A stretch of 64,000 nt of DNA from an uncultured Pseudodesulfovibrio sp. Lineage in GTDB: Bacteria > Desulfobacterota > Desulfovibrionia > Desulfovibrionales > Desulfovibrionaceae. Every line of letters begins with the position of its first letter. The first letter of the stretch is position 1. The stretch spans positions 3,120,001-3,184,000 of the forward strand of contig NZ_OY776488.1 of assembly GCF_963675635.1 (NCBI RefSeq), in the 5' to 3' direction. The notes beneath the pieces are model-generated. The model was not told the DNA's origin. It ran no database searches and was given only the letters and a program-made list of their open reading frames with translations. Positions 26,309-34,780 of the stretch are shown in pieces. The position numbers were made by a program, and so were the translations under genes.

Positions 26309-26755
26309 TTACTTTCGAGGCTTCCTTGCGTTGAAAGGCGAGTGGGTCATGTAGTAATCCAACTCGCGTTTCAATTGTTTTCTCTCTCTGGCAGCCGAGT
26401 GCTCCTGGGTCTCAAGATCCTGGCTTGCATCCTGGAGTCGAGAAATGGAGATGAAGCAGTTCTTGATGCGTTGCAGTTCGTCGTGACGTTTATTCCTCCA
26501 GAAATAATAGGCCAGAATCTTGGCTGCACTTTTTATGTCTTCCTTGGAATAGGGAACCTTTGATCGATCAAGGGGGAAATCATTTTCATCTTCTACCAAT
26601 GGAAGAACGGTCATAAGGACTTCCTTGGATCGCTGTAACGACTTGGGGCTGATGCGATACACCTTGATTGTTCGCTTGCGGTTGACGAACCATTTGAGGG
26701 CATACAGCAGAAAGGTCAGGACAAGTATGCCTACCCACATTTCAGTGTCTGTCAT
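26309..26755 (-). CDS. Hypothetical membrane-anchored protein
   Basis: A 148-residue protein with one N-terminal membrane helix (about 7-24) and a basic, mostly helical cytoplasmic part that includes a coiled-coil-like stretch (about 105-135). It ends in RKPRK. I do not recognise a family. AGGAT precedes the ATG. It sits downstream of the HD-GYP gene on the same strand with a 72-base gap and could be read through from that operon. Confidence 0.7.
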   Translation of the reverse strand: MTDTEMWVGILVLTFLLYALKWFVNRKRTIKVYRISPKSLQRSKEVLMTVLPLVEDENDFPLDRSKVPYSKEDIKSAAKILAYYFWRNKRHDELQRIKNCFISISRLQDASQDLETQEHSAARERKQLKRELDYYMTHSPFNARKPRK

Positions 26756-26827
26756 GATAGTATCCTGGAGGGCTGGTGATCTGAGTGTGTGTGCATGGAG
26801 TGTCCGTTATTGTTGCTGCGGATTGGG

Positions 26828-28030
26828 TTATTGGAGTGTCATGAATTCCATGAGATTCTGGCGATAGCCCGAGGGATCGGCGCATTCCATGATTTCCACA
26901 GAACCGAATTCATCAGGGATCTGATTCGCGAGATCAATATCCATGGCTTTTATAGGGTGCATCTGCTTGTCCATGACGACCCTGATTTTTGGGTAAAGCG
27001 GTTGTTTGGGGTTGGATTCGAAAACCAATGCGTAATTGCCGGTGTTCAGCCGGACAAAGCTTCCCGAGGGGAAAATTCCCAGGCATTTGATGAACAATTG
27101 GACTTCCGTGGAGTCGAAATCCTGGTCGCGCATTCCATACATGATTCCCAGTGCCTTGTTGGGCAGGATGGCGTTTTTGTAACAGCGGTCGCTGGTCAGA
27201 GCGTCATAGATGTCCGCCAGACAAAGGATGCGCGCAAAGGCCGGGATATCTTTGCGCTTCAATCCGTCAGGGTATCCGGTTCCGTTGAATTTTTCATGAT
27301 GGAGGCGGATTGCTTTGAGCACCTTTGTCGGTATGGAAGTGCTTTTACTCAGGATGGAGCACCCGTATGCAGGATGTCGCTTCATCTCTTCGTATTCATA
27401 TTTGGTGAGCCTGCCCGCTTTGTTGACGATCGGGCCCGGTACCGTGGTCTTGCCCAAATCGTGCATCATGCCGGCCATGCCGAGCAGAATGAGATCGTCA
27501 CGGGACATGCCGATGAATTCGCCGAAAACCACTGCGATGGCGGCCACATTGATGCAGTGGGTGTAAGTGTAGTTGTCAAAGGAAGAGAGCTTTGACAGGC
27601 AGATCAGAGTGTCAGGATTGCTGACCGCGGAGTCCACTATGGCACTGGCGGTTTCCACGGCTGACTCGTAGTCGATTTTTCGACCCAGCTTGGCGTCGTT
27701 GACGATCCGCATGGCATAGGACATGGCACTTTCATAGGTTACGCTGGCAGTTTGAATGGCCTCAGAAAATGGCGTCCTGACAGTGCCCAAAGGCGTATCT
27801 TCCCGCTGGAGGAGAGTGTCGAGTCGTTTTTCATCTGATTGCCCATCGGCATTGTCCACCTTGACGAAGACCTGCTGATACCCGTCTTTTTTGATAGTGG
27901 CGATTTGTTCCGAAGATTCGATAATGCCGGGGTCAGTATACAGGTAGGGCAGGTGCTTCCACATTTCCGAGGAAAGCTCTACCACTTCCATGCCCTGCTC
28001 GAGTTCATCTATTGAGATTTTCTTTATCAT
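26828..28030 (-). CDS. HD-GYP domain c-di-GMP phosphodiesterase with DUF3391
   Basis: A 400-residue cytoplasmic protein. Residues 1-120 match DUF3391. Residues about 145-320 are the HD-GYP domain: HD at 190-191 in MMHDLGKTTVP and HHEKFNGTGYP from 244. ILCLADIYDALTSDR near 268 is also conserved. The family hydrolyses cyclic di-GMP. The position usually filled by Asp before GTGYP is Asn249 here, which is not a known inactivating change. Its ATG overlaps the stop of the PilZ gene (ATGA), so a c-di-GMP receptor and a degrading enzyme are made together. Confidence 0.92.
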   Translation of the reverse strand: MIKKISIDELEQGMEVVELSSEMWKHLPYLYTDPGIIESSEQIATIKKDGYQQVFVKVDNADGQSDEKRLDTLLQREDTPLGTVRTPFSEAIQTASVTYESAMSYAMRIVNDAKLGRKIDYESAVETASAIVDSAVSNPDTLICLSKLSSFDNYTYTHCINVAAIAVVFGEFIGMSRDDLILLGMAGMMHDLGKTTVPGPIVNKAGRLTKYEYEEMKRHPAYGCSILSKSTSIPTKVLKAIRLHHEKFNGTGYPDGLKRKDIPAFARILCLADIYDALTSDRCYKNAILPNKALGIMYGMRDQDFDSTEVQLFIKCLGIFPSGSFVRLNTGNYALVFESNPKQPLYPKIRVVMDKQMHPIKAMDIDLANQIPDEFGSVEIMECADPSGYRQNLMEFMTLQ

Positions 28031-28740
28031 GATTTTGTGCGCGGTTGGTGGGTGTGTTTCTGGATCTTGGTTAGGTACTTTCTAATGCGGCTCTCTTCTT
28101 CTTTCATGATGTCCAGAAACATGGCGCCAATGGTGAGGATGCCTTGTTCTCGTTTTGCATTACGGACCACTATGGGCAGCTTGAGGGTTCCGTCAGCCCC
28201 GAGATTCATGACTACAAACAGGGTGTCGTCCACTTGGGTTGCGGCTAAAGTGTCCCGGCTGCCTGCATGGGTGGAAATCTTACATCCAGTTTCGCTGACG
28301 TTGACGATCAGGCAGTCATGTGCTCCGTCAGAAGAGTGCAATGCTCCGTCAATGTGGCATTTGGTGCGTTCCTTGCGCCTTAACTCGATTTTTTCAATGA
28401 CGCTGGGGTAATCAAAAAAAATGAGAGACGAGGGCGAGGTGATGGCATTTTGCACAGTCGCCTTGAATCCATACACCGTGCCTTGGTGGAAATATTTTAG
28501 AATGATCTGTCCGTCGAGTGCGAGCTCCTGTCGGATGCGGGAGGGGAGACGGACGTTGGCGATGAGGTATTTGTATGGGTCGTAACCCACTATTTTACCG
28601 CGGTATGACTGTTCCGTTCCCGGAATACGGATCACAACCTCTTTGCCCAGAGTGATATTCATTTTGACACCAGGAATGACCACGACCTTGGTAGCAGGAG
28701 CAAGGGTGGTATTTTCAGGTATGGTGTTTTTTGGGGTCAT
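28027..28740 (-). CDS. PilZ domain / flagellar brake (YcgR-like) protein
   Basis: A 237-residue cytoplasmic protein. The N-terminal half has the YcgR-like fold (YRGKIVGYDPYKYLIA), and the C-terminal PilZ domain starts at RRKERTKC, the RxxxR loop that binds c-di-GMP. VNVSETGCKIS is the second motif (usually D/NxSxxG). It presumably tunes motility or the envelope in response to c-di-GMP. I use ATG 28740 instead of the GTG four codons upstream, since GAGG would be too close to the GTG. It heads the operon with the HD-GYP gene. Confidence 0.9.
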   Translation of the reverse strand: MTPKNTIPENTTLAPATKVVVIPGVKMNITLGKEVVIRIPGTEQSYRGKIVGYDPYKYLIANVRLPSRIRQELALDGQIILKYFHQGTVYGFKATVQNAITSPSSLIFFDYPSVIEKIELRRKERTKCHIDGALHSSDGAHDCLIVNVSETGCKISTHAGSRDTLAATQVDDTLFVVMNLGADGTLKLPIVVRNAKREQGILTIGAMFLDIMKEEESRIRKYLTKIQKHTHQPRTKS

Positions 28741-28775
28741 GATGTGTTTCACCCTCTTTTCAGAGTGCCGCTTAA

Positions 28776-28804
28776 GCTATATCTTTTTTATGAATACTCT
28801 TCAA
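28776..28804 (-). promoter_or_regulatory. Sigma-70-type promoter of the PilZ/HD-GYP operon
   Basis: On the minus strand TTGAAG (28799-28804), a 17-base spacer and TATAGC (28776-28781) lie about 35 bases upstream of the ATG at 28740. Confidence 0.55.
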
Positions 28805-28909
28805 ATACAATAAAAAACGTATCGTATTGGATCGTATCATGTCGATAGGAGAATGTCCTGCTTGGGGATTATGTCGTTATGCAAAATTATTCTAATAAAA
28901 TTCAATAAA

Positions 28910-29467
28910 TCAGAAGACTACGGCTTCAAACCAGAAGATGGTAGTGTCTTTGTCTCTCCATGCGTTGCGTGGCAATCCTGCCTTGGTGCAGGTCTGGGCC
29001 AGGAACGTTTCACGATCCCATTTCCACTCAACCGGAACCTGAGGCAGGAGTAACCCGGAGCGTCCGCCTTTGGCCATGATCAGTCCGTGGCGACCTATTT
29101 CCACCAGTTCAGGGTTCGGACAGATCTCGATGGGGCTGAGGATGGATATCTCATAATCGAGTGCGTCAAAGTCCTGTGCGGTCACGGGCGGGAAACGTGG
29201 GTCTTCGAAAGCCGCACTCTGGGCCATGTCCCAGATGGTTTGGTAGAGTTCTCCGCCGCCTTGGACGTTGCCGATACATCCCCGGAGGTGTCCGTCGATT
29301 TTGAGGGTGACAAAAGCGCCCAAATGCTTCCTGAGGGTCTCAGTCGGGGGGGCAGGCGGGCTGGACGGGCTGTCATTCCGTTTGAGGCCGAAGGAAATGG
29401 ATTGAACTACCAGTTCCTTGAGATATGTTTTTTCTTCATTGCTGAGCGAAAAACGGAAAGTGGACAT
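28910..29467 (-). CDS. amrA: AMMECR1 domain protein (AmmeMemoRadiSam system protein A)
   Basis: A 185-residue AMMECR1-family protein. The signature LRGCIGNVQGGGELY lies near 61, followed by AAFEDPRFPP and LDYEISILSP. The family is conserved from archaea to humans without an established reaction. In bacteria it often pairs with Memo and a radical SAM protein, neither of which is here. It is 10 bases downstream of the MFS transporter gene and likely co-transcribed. Confidence 0.9.
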   Translation of the reverse strand: MSTFRFSLSNEEKTYLKELVVQSISFGLKRNDSPSSPPAPPTETLRKHLGAFVTLKIDGHLRGCIGNVQGGGELYQTIWDMAQSAAFEDPRFPPVTAQDFDALDYEISILSPIEICPNPELVEIGRHGLIMAKGGRSGLLLPQVPVEWKWDRETFLAQTCTKAGLPRNAWRDKDTTIFWFEAVVF

Positions 29468-29477
29468 GACGCCTCCC

Positions 29478-30752
29478 TTATTTGGCGTTTTTTACGGCAG
29501 GCACGAACAGCATGCCGGCCAGACCGAGGACGAACAGACCAATGACTGCGGACATCCCAACACGCTGGCTACCGGAGGCGAGGGTCAGCCCGCCTACCAG
29601 AAATGGACCGATAAAAGACGTCAGCTTGCCCGACAGTGCCAGTAGTCCGAACATCTCCGTACGCAGGTTGGCGGGAGCTGCATGGGCCAGATACGACCGG
29701 CTTGATGCCTGGACTGGTCCCACAAATATACCAATGGCCAGCCCGAAAATCCAGAACAGGGTTTTGTCTGTGACGAGCAGAATCGCCGTTCCCGGAGCGA
29801 TCAGGCCGATTAATGCAAAAAGAATGGTCTTTCGTGGACCGAGCCAGTCATCAAGCCATGCAAAGGATGCTGCCCCTAGACCGGCGGTGACGTTCAACCC
29901 GATGCCGAAAAGTATGACTTCGGATGGGGACATGCCGAAAGTGGCTGCCGCATAGATGCCGCCAAAGGCGAACATGGTAGTCAGGCCATCATTATAGAAC
30001 ATGCGGGCCAGCAGGAAAATCACTATATCACGGTAGTCCCGAACATGTTTGATGGAATCACGAACTTGAGTGAAGGCTTCGGTTACCGCCTGTCTGAGAG
30101 GAATGCCTGTGGATGGTGTGTCCGGGGAATAGAAAAAGATCGGCAGGCTGAAAAATAAATACCACAGGGCCGTCAGTGGCATGACCGCCCTGATGTGCAT
30201 GGCTTCCTCTCGAGGGACTCCGAACCAGCCCGGGGGCTGCACGAATCCGTAGAGTGCGATAATGAGAAGAACCAGTCCGCCAGCATAGCCCAGTCCCCAT
30301 CCCCAGCCGGACCATCGGCCTATATTCTTGGGTGCTGCCAGATCCGGGAGCATCGCGTTGTAGAAAACCATGGCGTATTCGCTGCCGATGGTTCCGATTC
30401 CGGCCAGAAGCAGGCCGAGCCATATATATGAGACGTCGGGTTTGACGAACCAGAGAAGAAAGGTGGCCGAGATGCACACCCCGGTAAACAGGCCGAGCCA
30501 TGGCTTGCGTCTGCCTGATCGGTCGGCCACGGCTCCGAGTAATGGGCCGCCGAGACCGATGATCAGACCTGCTACGCCCATCATGTTGCCCCACTGGGCC
30601 GTGCCGAGGGTTTCGTTTTCCGCGACTGCTTTGGTAAAATAGGCCGCGAAAACAAATGTCTGCACCAGTGCTGCGAATCCCGAGTTGGCCCAGTCGTATA
30701 GAGCCCACGAACGGAGTGCCCGGAGGCTTCTGTGTGATGTTGAGGAGGACAT
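29478..30752 (-). CDS. MFS transporter of the UMF1/Atg22-like family
   Basis: A 424-residue polytopic membrane protein with about 12 hydrophobic spans. RALRSWALYDWANSGFAAL at the N-terminus and the loop GAVADRSGRRKPW are typical of the UMF1/Atg22-like branch (Pfam MFS_1/ATG22). The substrate is unknown; amino acids are a family-based guess. I chose ATG 30752 over a TTG six codons upstream; neither has a clear ribosome site. It is divergent from the binding-protein gene at 30849. Confidence 0.87.
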   Translation of the reverse strand: MSSSTSHRSLRALRSWALYDWANSGFAALVQTFVFAAYFTKAVAENETLGTAQWGNMMGVAGLIIGLGGPLLGAVADRSGRRKPWLGLFTGVCISATFLLWFVKPDVSYIWLGLLLAGIGTIGSEYAMVFYNAMLPDLAAPKNIGRWSGWGWGLGYAGGLVLLIIALYGFVQPPGWFGVPREEAMHIRAVMPLTALWYLFFSLPIFFYSPDTPSTGIPLRQAVTEAFTQVRDSIKHVRDYRDIVIFLLARMFYNDGLTTMFAFGGIYAAATFGMSPSEVILFGIGLNVTAGLGAASFAWLDDWLGPRKTILFALIGLIAPGTAILLVTDKTLFWIFGLAIGIFVGPVQASSRSYLAHAAPANLRTEMFGLLALSGKLTSFIGPFLVGGLTLASGSQRVGMSAVIGLFVLGLAGMLFVPAVKNAK

Positions 30753-30848
30753 GGACGAAGGGTAATACAAGCGGGCGATGATGCCAACGGCATATGTCCC
30801 GCAATATCAGTGGGGCAAATACCGTAGAAGTATGCTACAGCGTTGAGT

Positions 30849-31595
30849 ATGGAAAAAAGATGTTTTGCCCTACTCATCTTTGTGTCCCTGTTGATGGCAC
30901 AACCCGCTGTTGCAGGAGAAACAGTCGTGCTCGTATCCAATGAGTATGTCCCTTACGTCAACACTTCAGCCAGAACACAGGGGTTCCTTTCGGAGGTCGT
31001 GATTGCTGCCTTTGCAGAGGTCGGAGTGGAAGCTCGTGTCGAGTTCAGGCCATGGCGGCGGTGTGCCATGCTTGTGGAAACAGGAGAAGTGCTGGGCGCA
31101 TTTCCGTATGCCGTTACTGAGAGGCGGGAGGAGTATGCATGGTTTTCGGATCAGATATGGATTTGTCGAAATGTTTTCTTTTACCTGAAGGGACGTATGG
31201 CTGATTTTGATTATACGAGACTTGAGGATCTTCGCAATATGAGAATCGCTGGAACATCCGGTAATTATTACGAAGACATATTTAAAGAGGCACGTCTCAA
31301 GGTCGATTATGCGCCGGGAGAAGCTTCGGGTATCAGAAAGATATGGGAGATGCGAAGCGACCTTTTTGCTGAAGACGAACTGGTTGGGTGGAATCTGATC
31401 TCACAATTGTTTCCAGGTCGGAAGTCCATGTTCGGTTCGACTCCCACGCCCTGGAACATGAATTCGCAACACGTCATGATTTCCAAGAAATACCCCGAAT
31501 CCGAAGCCTTGATGAAGCGATTCAATCACGGTCTGGAAAACATTCGCATAAACGGGGTGTATGCAGGCATTCTCAGTCGTTACAAAAAAGAGTGA
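30849..31595 (+). CDS. Orphan periplasmic substrate-binding protein (SBP_bac_3 family)
   Basis: A 248-residue secreted protein. The signal peptide ends near AVAG (about residue 22), and the mature start TVVLVSNEYVPYVN has the usual first strand and ligand loop. FRPWRRCAMLV and AWFSDQIWICRNVFFY correspond to conserved blocks of the paralogues at 1798 and 16033, but the sequence is clearly more distant. No permease is near. I start at ATG 30849 rather than a TTG two codons before. The ligand is unknown. Confidence 0.78.
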   Translation: MEKRCFALLIFVSLLMAQPAVAGETVVLVSNEYVPYVNTSARTQGFLSEVVIAAFAEVGVEARVEFRPWRRCAMLVETGEVLGAFPYAVTERREEYAWFSDQIWICRNVFFYLKGRMADFDYTRLEDLRNMRIAGTSGNYYEDIFKEARLKVDYAPGEASGIRKIWEMRSDLFAEDELVGWNLISQLFPGRKSMFGSTPTPWNMNSQHVMISKKYPESEALMKRFNHGLENIRINGVYAGILSRYKKE

Positions 31596-31603
31596 TTGAG
31601 AGC

Positions 31604-31628
31604 GGCGCGTCACATGGCGTGACGCGCC
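31604..31628. terminator. Hairpin between convergent genes (terminator)
   Basis: A perfect 10-bp GC-rich stem GGCGCGTCAC / GTGACGCGCC with a 5-base loop, 9 bases after the stop of the binding-protein gene. The T-rich tract after it is imperfect (GGTCTTTCTTTT). Confidence 0.6.
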
Positions 31629-31652
31629 AAGAGGTCTTTCTTTTGAAAGAGG

Positions 31653-32897
31653 TTACGGCTTTTCCGCCCACAAGATGAATACAGGATTTTGTGCCTTGAA
31701 GCGAAGGTCTCCGGCCAGAGAGTCTGTTGCCGAAGCCTGAAGCTGAGTGACGCCAAAATGCCAGCCGAGCTTTTGGAAATGATCTTTGGCCTCATGCAGG
31801 GAGTCCAGCAGGATGCAGTGGATAACCATGCGGCCTCGCGGTTTGAGCCGATCACAGGCAACGGTGAGCAGGGAAGAGTCATGATTCGTCTCACCACCCA
31901 GTCCTCCACCAATGAAGATGCGGTCCGGTTCAGGCAGTCCTCTGAGTGACTCGGGCATCGGACCCAGTACTGTGTCAACAAGCCATGCGCCTGTGCGGCG
32001 GATGTTCTCGCGGATCATGGCTATACGGGTTTTGTTCCGTTCAACGGCGAAGACCCGGCCTCGTCGAGCCAGATGGGACGCTTCAATGGATACGGACCCG
32101 CAGCCAGCACCGAGATCCCAGACCGTTGAGTCTGGCTCGATATTGAGATGGGCGAGACCTGCGGCGCGTACGGGCAGCTTGGTGATCAGGTTTTTCTGAT
32201 GCAGGTAGAAATGATCTGGAATGCCGAGTGTCAACCCTATCTCTGGTGGGTACAGGCGTTCCAGTATGACTATGTTGAGGGGAGAGAAATCCATGCCCCA
32301 AGTATCGGGCAGGGCCAACGGGCGGATTTGCTCCTCAGGTGTGCCGAGGTCCTCAAGAACAGTCATGGCAAAGCATTCGGCGCCGCGTTCGAGCAGAGCG
32401 CGCGCAACTTCCGCCGGGGTGTTTTCGCTGTCTGTATAGACGGCTATGAGGTCGGCTCGAACCAGTGCCGCATAGAGCGGCGCATAGTCGGTGCGCCCAT
32501 GCAGGGAGACAAAGTCCATTTTCTGCCATGGAAGTTTCAGCCGCGCTGCAGCCAGTTGCATGGTGGAAATATTTGGTTCCACCGTAATGTTTTCCTGTCC
32601 CAGTTCTTCACCAAGCCGTTTGCCGATGCCGAAAAAAAGCGGATCTCCGTCAGCGAGTACCACTACGGAGTCTCCGGCTTTCGCCGTTTTGCGGATATTC
32701 TCAATAATTGGAGACAGCGGCCCGGCAATAGGCAGGGAAGCGCATCCGTTTGCCGGTATGGCATCTTGGCAGGCCGCAAGCAGTCGCTTGCCGCCCACGA
32801 CCAGATTGGCTGTGGACAGGGTCTTTCGGGCGCGGCGCGACATTTCGAGCGAACCGGGCGAAAGTCCGATAATATGAATGGTTTCCATGATCGACAT
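31653..32897 (-). CDS. cbiET: Cobalt-precorrin-7 methyltransferase / precorrin-6B decarboxylating methyltransferase fusion (CbiE-CbiT)
   Basis: A 414-residue fusion (CobL type). Residues 1-205 are the CbiE tetrapyrrole methylase (HIIGLSPGSLEM; LADGDPLFFGIGKRLGEE), which methylates C-5. Residues about 210-414 are CbiT, with the Rossmann SAM site VWDLGAGCGSVSIEA, methylating C-15 and decarboxylating C-12. It is a late corrin-ring step before CbiC. It is a single gene, apart from the other cbi genes. ATG at 32897 and 32888 are both possible; no clear ribosome site is seen for either. Confidence 0.93.
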   Translation of the reverse strand: MSIMETIHIIGLSPGSLEMSRRARKTLSTANLVVGGKRLLAACQDAIPANGCASLPIAGPLSPIIENIRKTAKAGDSVVVLADGDPLFFGIGKRLGEELGQENITVEPNISTMQLAAARLKLPWQKMDFVSLHGRTDYAPLYAALVRADLIAVYTDSENTPAEVARALLERGAECFAMTVLEDLGTPEEQIRPLALPDTWGMDFSPLNIVILERLYPPEIGLTLGIPDHFYLHQKNLITKLPVRAAGLAHLNIEPDSTVWDLGAGCGSVSIEASHLARRGRVFAVERNKTRIAMIRENIRRTGAWLVDTVLGPMPESLRGLPEPDRIFIGGGLGGETNHDSSLLTVACDRLKPRGRMVIHCILLDSLHEAKDHFQKLGWHFGVTQLQASATDSLAGDLRFKAQNPVFILWAEKP

Positions 32898-33050
32898 GCG
32901 GGTAATGTAAACGAAACTGAAAAAAGGTGAAAGGACAATGGTTATGGAATCGAAAACGTTTGCGGAGGGTTTTCACTCTATTTTGAGTATGTTATGCACG
33001 GGAGTGCTGAATACATGGATTATCCTGTAGCGGTCTCATAAGGAGGACAC

Positions 33051-33701
33051 ATGGAATTCTTTCTGGATACGGCCAACCTGGACCAGATACGCGAAGTGAA
33101 TGAACTCGGTCTGCTTGACGGCGTGACCACGAATCCAACGCTCATGGCCCGTGAAGGCGGTGACTGGCGTGAACAGGCTTCGCTTATCTGTGACGCTGTG
33201 GACGGCCCTGTCTCGCTTGAAGTTATAGGCACTACTCACGAACAAATGATCAAGGAAGCCAAGGATCTCGTGTCATTTGGACCTAATGTCGTGGTGAAAA
33301 TTCCCATGATCCCCGAAGGTCTGAAAGCACTCAAGGAATTACGCGATCGTGAAATCAAGACTAACGTTACTCTGGTTTTTTCTCCCTCGCAGGCATTATT
33401 GGCTGCCAAACTCGGAGCAACATACGTTTCACCCTTTGTAGGCAGACTCGATGGGTTGGGACAATCCGGCATGGAGAGCGTTGATCAGATGCGGACCATG
33501 TTCGATAATTACAGCTTTGCAACCAAAATTCTGGTGGCGTCAGTGCGTCACCCCATGCACGTCATCGAATCCGGTCTCATCGGCGCGGACGTGATCACCC
33601 TGCCATATGCCACCATCATGCAGTTGATGCAGCATCCTTTGACAGATAAGGGGCTGGCGGCTTTTCTGGCTGATTGGGACGCGTTCCAGAACAGTCTGTA
33701 A
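33051..33701 (+). CDS. fsa: Fructose-6-phosphate aldolase / transaldolase-like protein
   Basis: A 216-residue short-form transaldolase. LDTANLDQIREV and GVTTNPTLMARE open it, and K83 in VVVKIPMIPEG is the expected Schiff-base lysine. TNVTLVFSPSQALLAA and YVSPFVGRLDGLG complete the barrel. Family members are either true transaldolases in the non-oxidative pentose phosphate route or fructose-6-phosphate aldolases, and the sequence cannot decide between them here. AAGGAGGACAC precedes the ATG. A terminator follows. Confidence 0.92.
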   Translation: MEFFLDTANLDQIREVNELGLLDGVTTNPTLMAREGGDWREQASLICDAVDGPVSLEVIGTTHEQMIKEAKDLVSFGPNVVVKIPMIPEGLKALKELRDREIKTNVTLVFSPSQALLAAKLGATYVSPFVGRLDGLGQSGMESVDQMRTMFDNYSFATKILVASVRHPMHVIESGLIGADVITLPYATIMQLMQHPLTDKGLAAFLADWDAFQNSL

Positions 33702-33720
33702 CCGATTTTCTTTATATCAA

Positions 33721-33756
33721 GAAGAAGGCTGTGTGATGCCACGCAGCCTTCTTTGT
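33721..33756 (+). terminator. Bidirectional terminator between fsa and a glycosyltransferase gene
   Basis: Stem AGAAGGCTGTGTG / CACGCAGCCTTCT (one mispair) and a T-rich tract (TTTGTCTTT). The reverse strand also has an A/T-rich tail. Confidence 0.85.
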
Positions 33757-33763
33757 CTTTGGT

Positions 33764-34603
33764 CTAGAATCCGGACACCTCGAAAACCCTTTGCTCCACT
33801 GTTTTTAGCAAGGTCCGTACATCATTGGGGCTGGGGATGTATCCCCGCTGAAAAGCTTGGGAATGCAGTCGGCCTCGCATAAACCCGGTGGCCCATTCCT
33901 GAACCAGTGGGTGAAAAAAAGATGGGTTGTTGAAAACGATCTGTGCTTTGGCACGACCATCGTTCTTTCTTGCATGGTGGGAAAAATTCGCATTGTGGAT
34001 TTCATAAAAGTACAGCAATTCAGGGATGTGTACAAAACGGCTGCCAGCAATCAGGCATTGTATCCAGTAATCCCAATCCTCGTATTCCGTGTTGTCGCGA
34101 TAGCGGACGCCTGAGTCCCAGAGTTCACGTTTATAGAGAGCCGAGCTGAGCAGTATATTTTGTTGGCGCATGAGTCCCTGATTGAACTTTGGCAGTCTGA
34201 CCTCTCGGGAACCATCAAGAGAGTTCTCCCTGTAGTCGGTATAAACCAGGTCCATGTGTGGTGCGGCCTCAAGCGTGTTGACGCAACGCGCAAGGTATTC
34301 GGGATGCAGAGAATCATCCGGGTCCATGCAGAACAGGTATTTGCCCTTTGCGAGTGCCAGTCCGTGATTTCTTACCGGGCCGGGGCGGCCGAACCGGGAT
34401 AGCGCGATGATTTCAAAGCGTGCGCATGGAATCCGAGCTCCCCAGTGGGCTGCCTTATCAAGGGAGTTGTCGCTGCTGCCGTCGTCAACGAAAATGATTT
34501 CCACGTTTTCAAGAGGCATGGATTGTGCGGCTATGGAGCCGAAGAGTCTGTCTGAAAATCGGGCATAGTTATAGTTTGGTATGACAATGGATACCGTAGG
34601 CAT
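33764..34603 (-). CDS. Family 2 glycosyltransferase
   Basis: A 279-residue GT-A fold enzyme: VSIVIPNYNYARF (nucleotide-sugar site), IIFVDDGSSDNSLDKA, then the DxD-like MDPDDSLHPEYLARC, and EYEDWDYWIQCLI with a probable catalytic base. It should transfer a sugar during polysaccharide or glycoprotein synthesis; the acceptor is unknown. I start at ATG 34603 because the domain begins at once there. The open frame reaching 34693 has no ribosome site. No cluster of surface polysaccharide genes is near. Confidence 0.88.
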   Translation of the reverse strand: MPTVSIVIPNYNYARFSDRLFGSIAAQSMPLENVEIIFVDDGSSDNSLDKAAHWGARIPCARFEIIALSRFGRPGPVRNHGLALAKGKYLFCMDPDDSLHPEYLARCVNTLEAAPHMDLVYTDYRENSLDGSREVRLPKFNQGLMRQQNILLSSALYKRELWDSGVRYRDNTEYEDWDYWIQCLIAGSRFVHIPELLYFYEIHNANFSHHARKNDGRAKAQIVFNNPSFFHPLVQEWATGFMRGRLHSQAFQRGYIPSPNDVRTLLKTVEQRVFEVSGF

Positions 34604-34780
34604 ATGTGTCCCTTTTTTGTTCGTTTCAACACTGCCAGCGCGCGAGAACAGGGGTGTGCGTCTCACTGGAGACGTTCGGCCAAAGACGAACACCGTGTCC
34701 GTAGCCGTACACGCTTTCCCCCGCAGATATGTTGGCAGATGAAGAGGCTTCCTATACCTGCAAGTCGCAGATTAAAAGGA

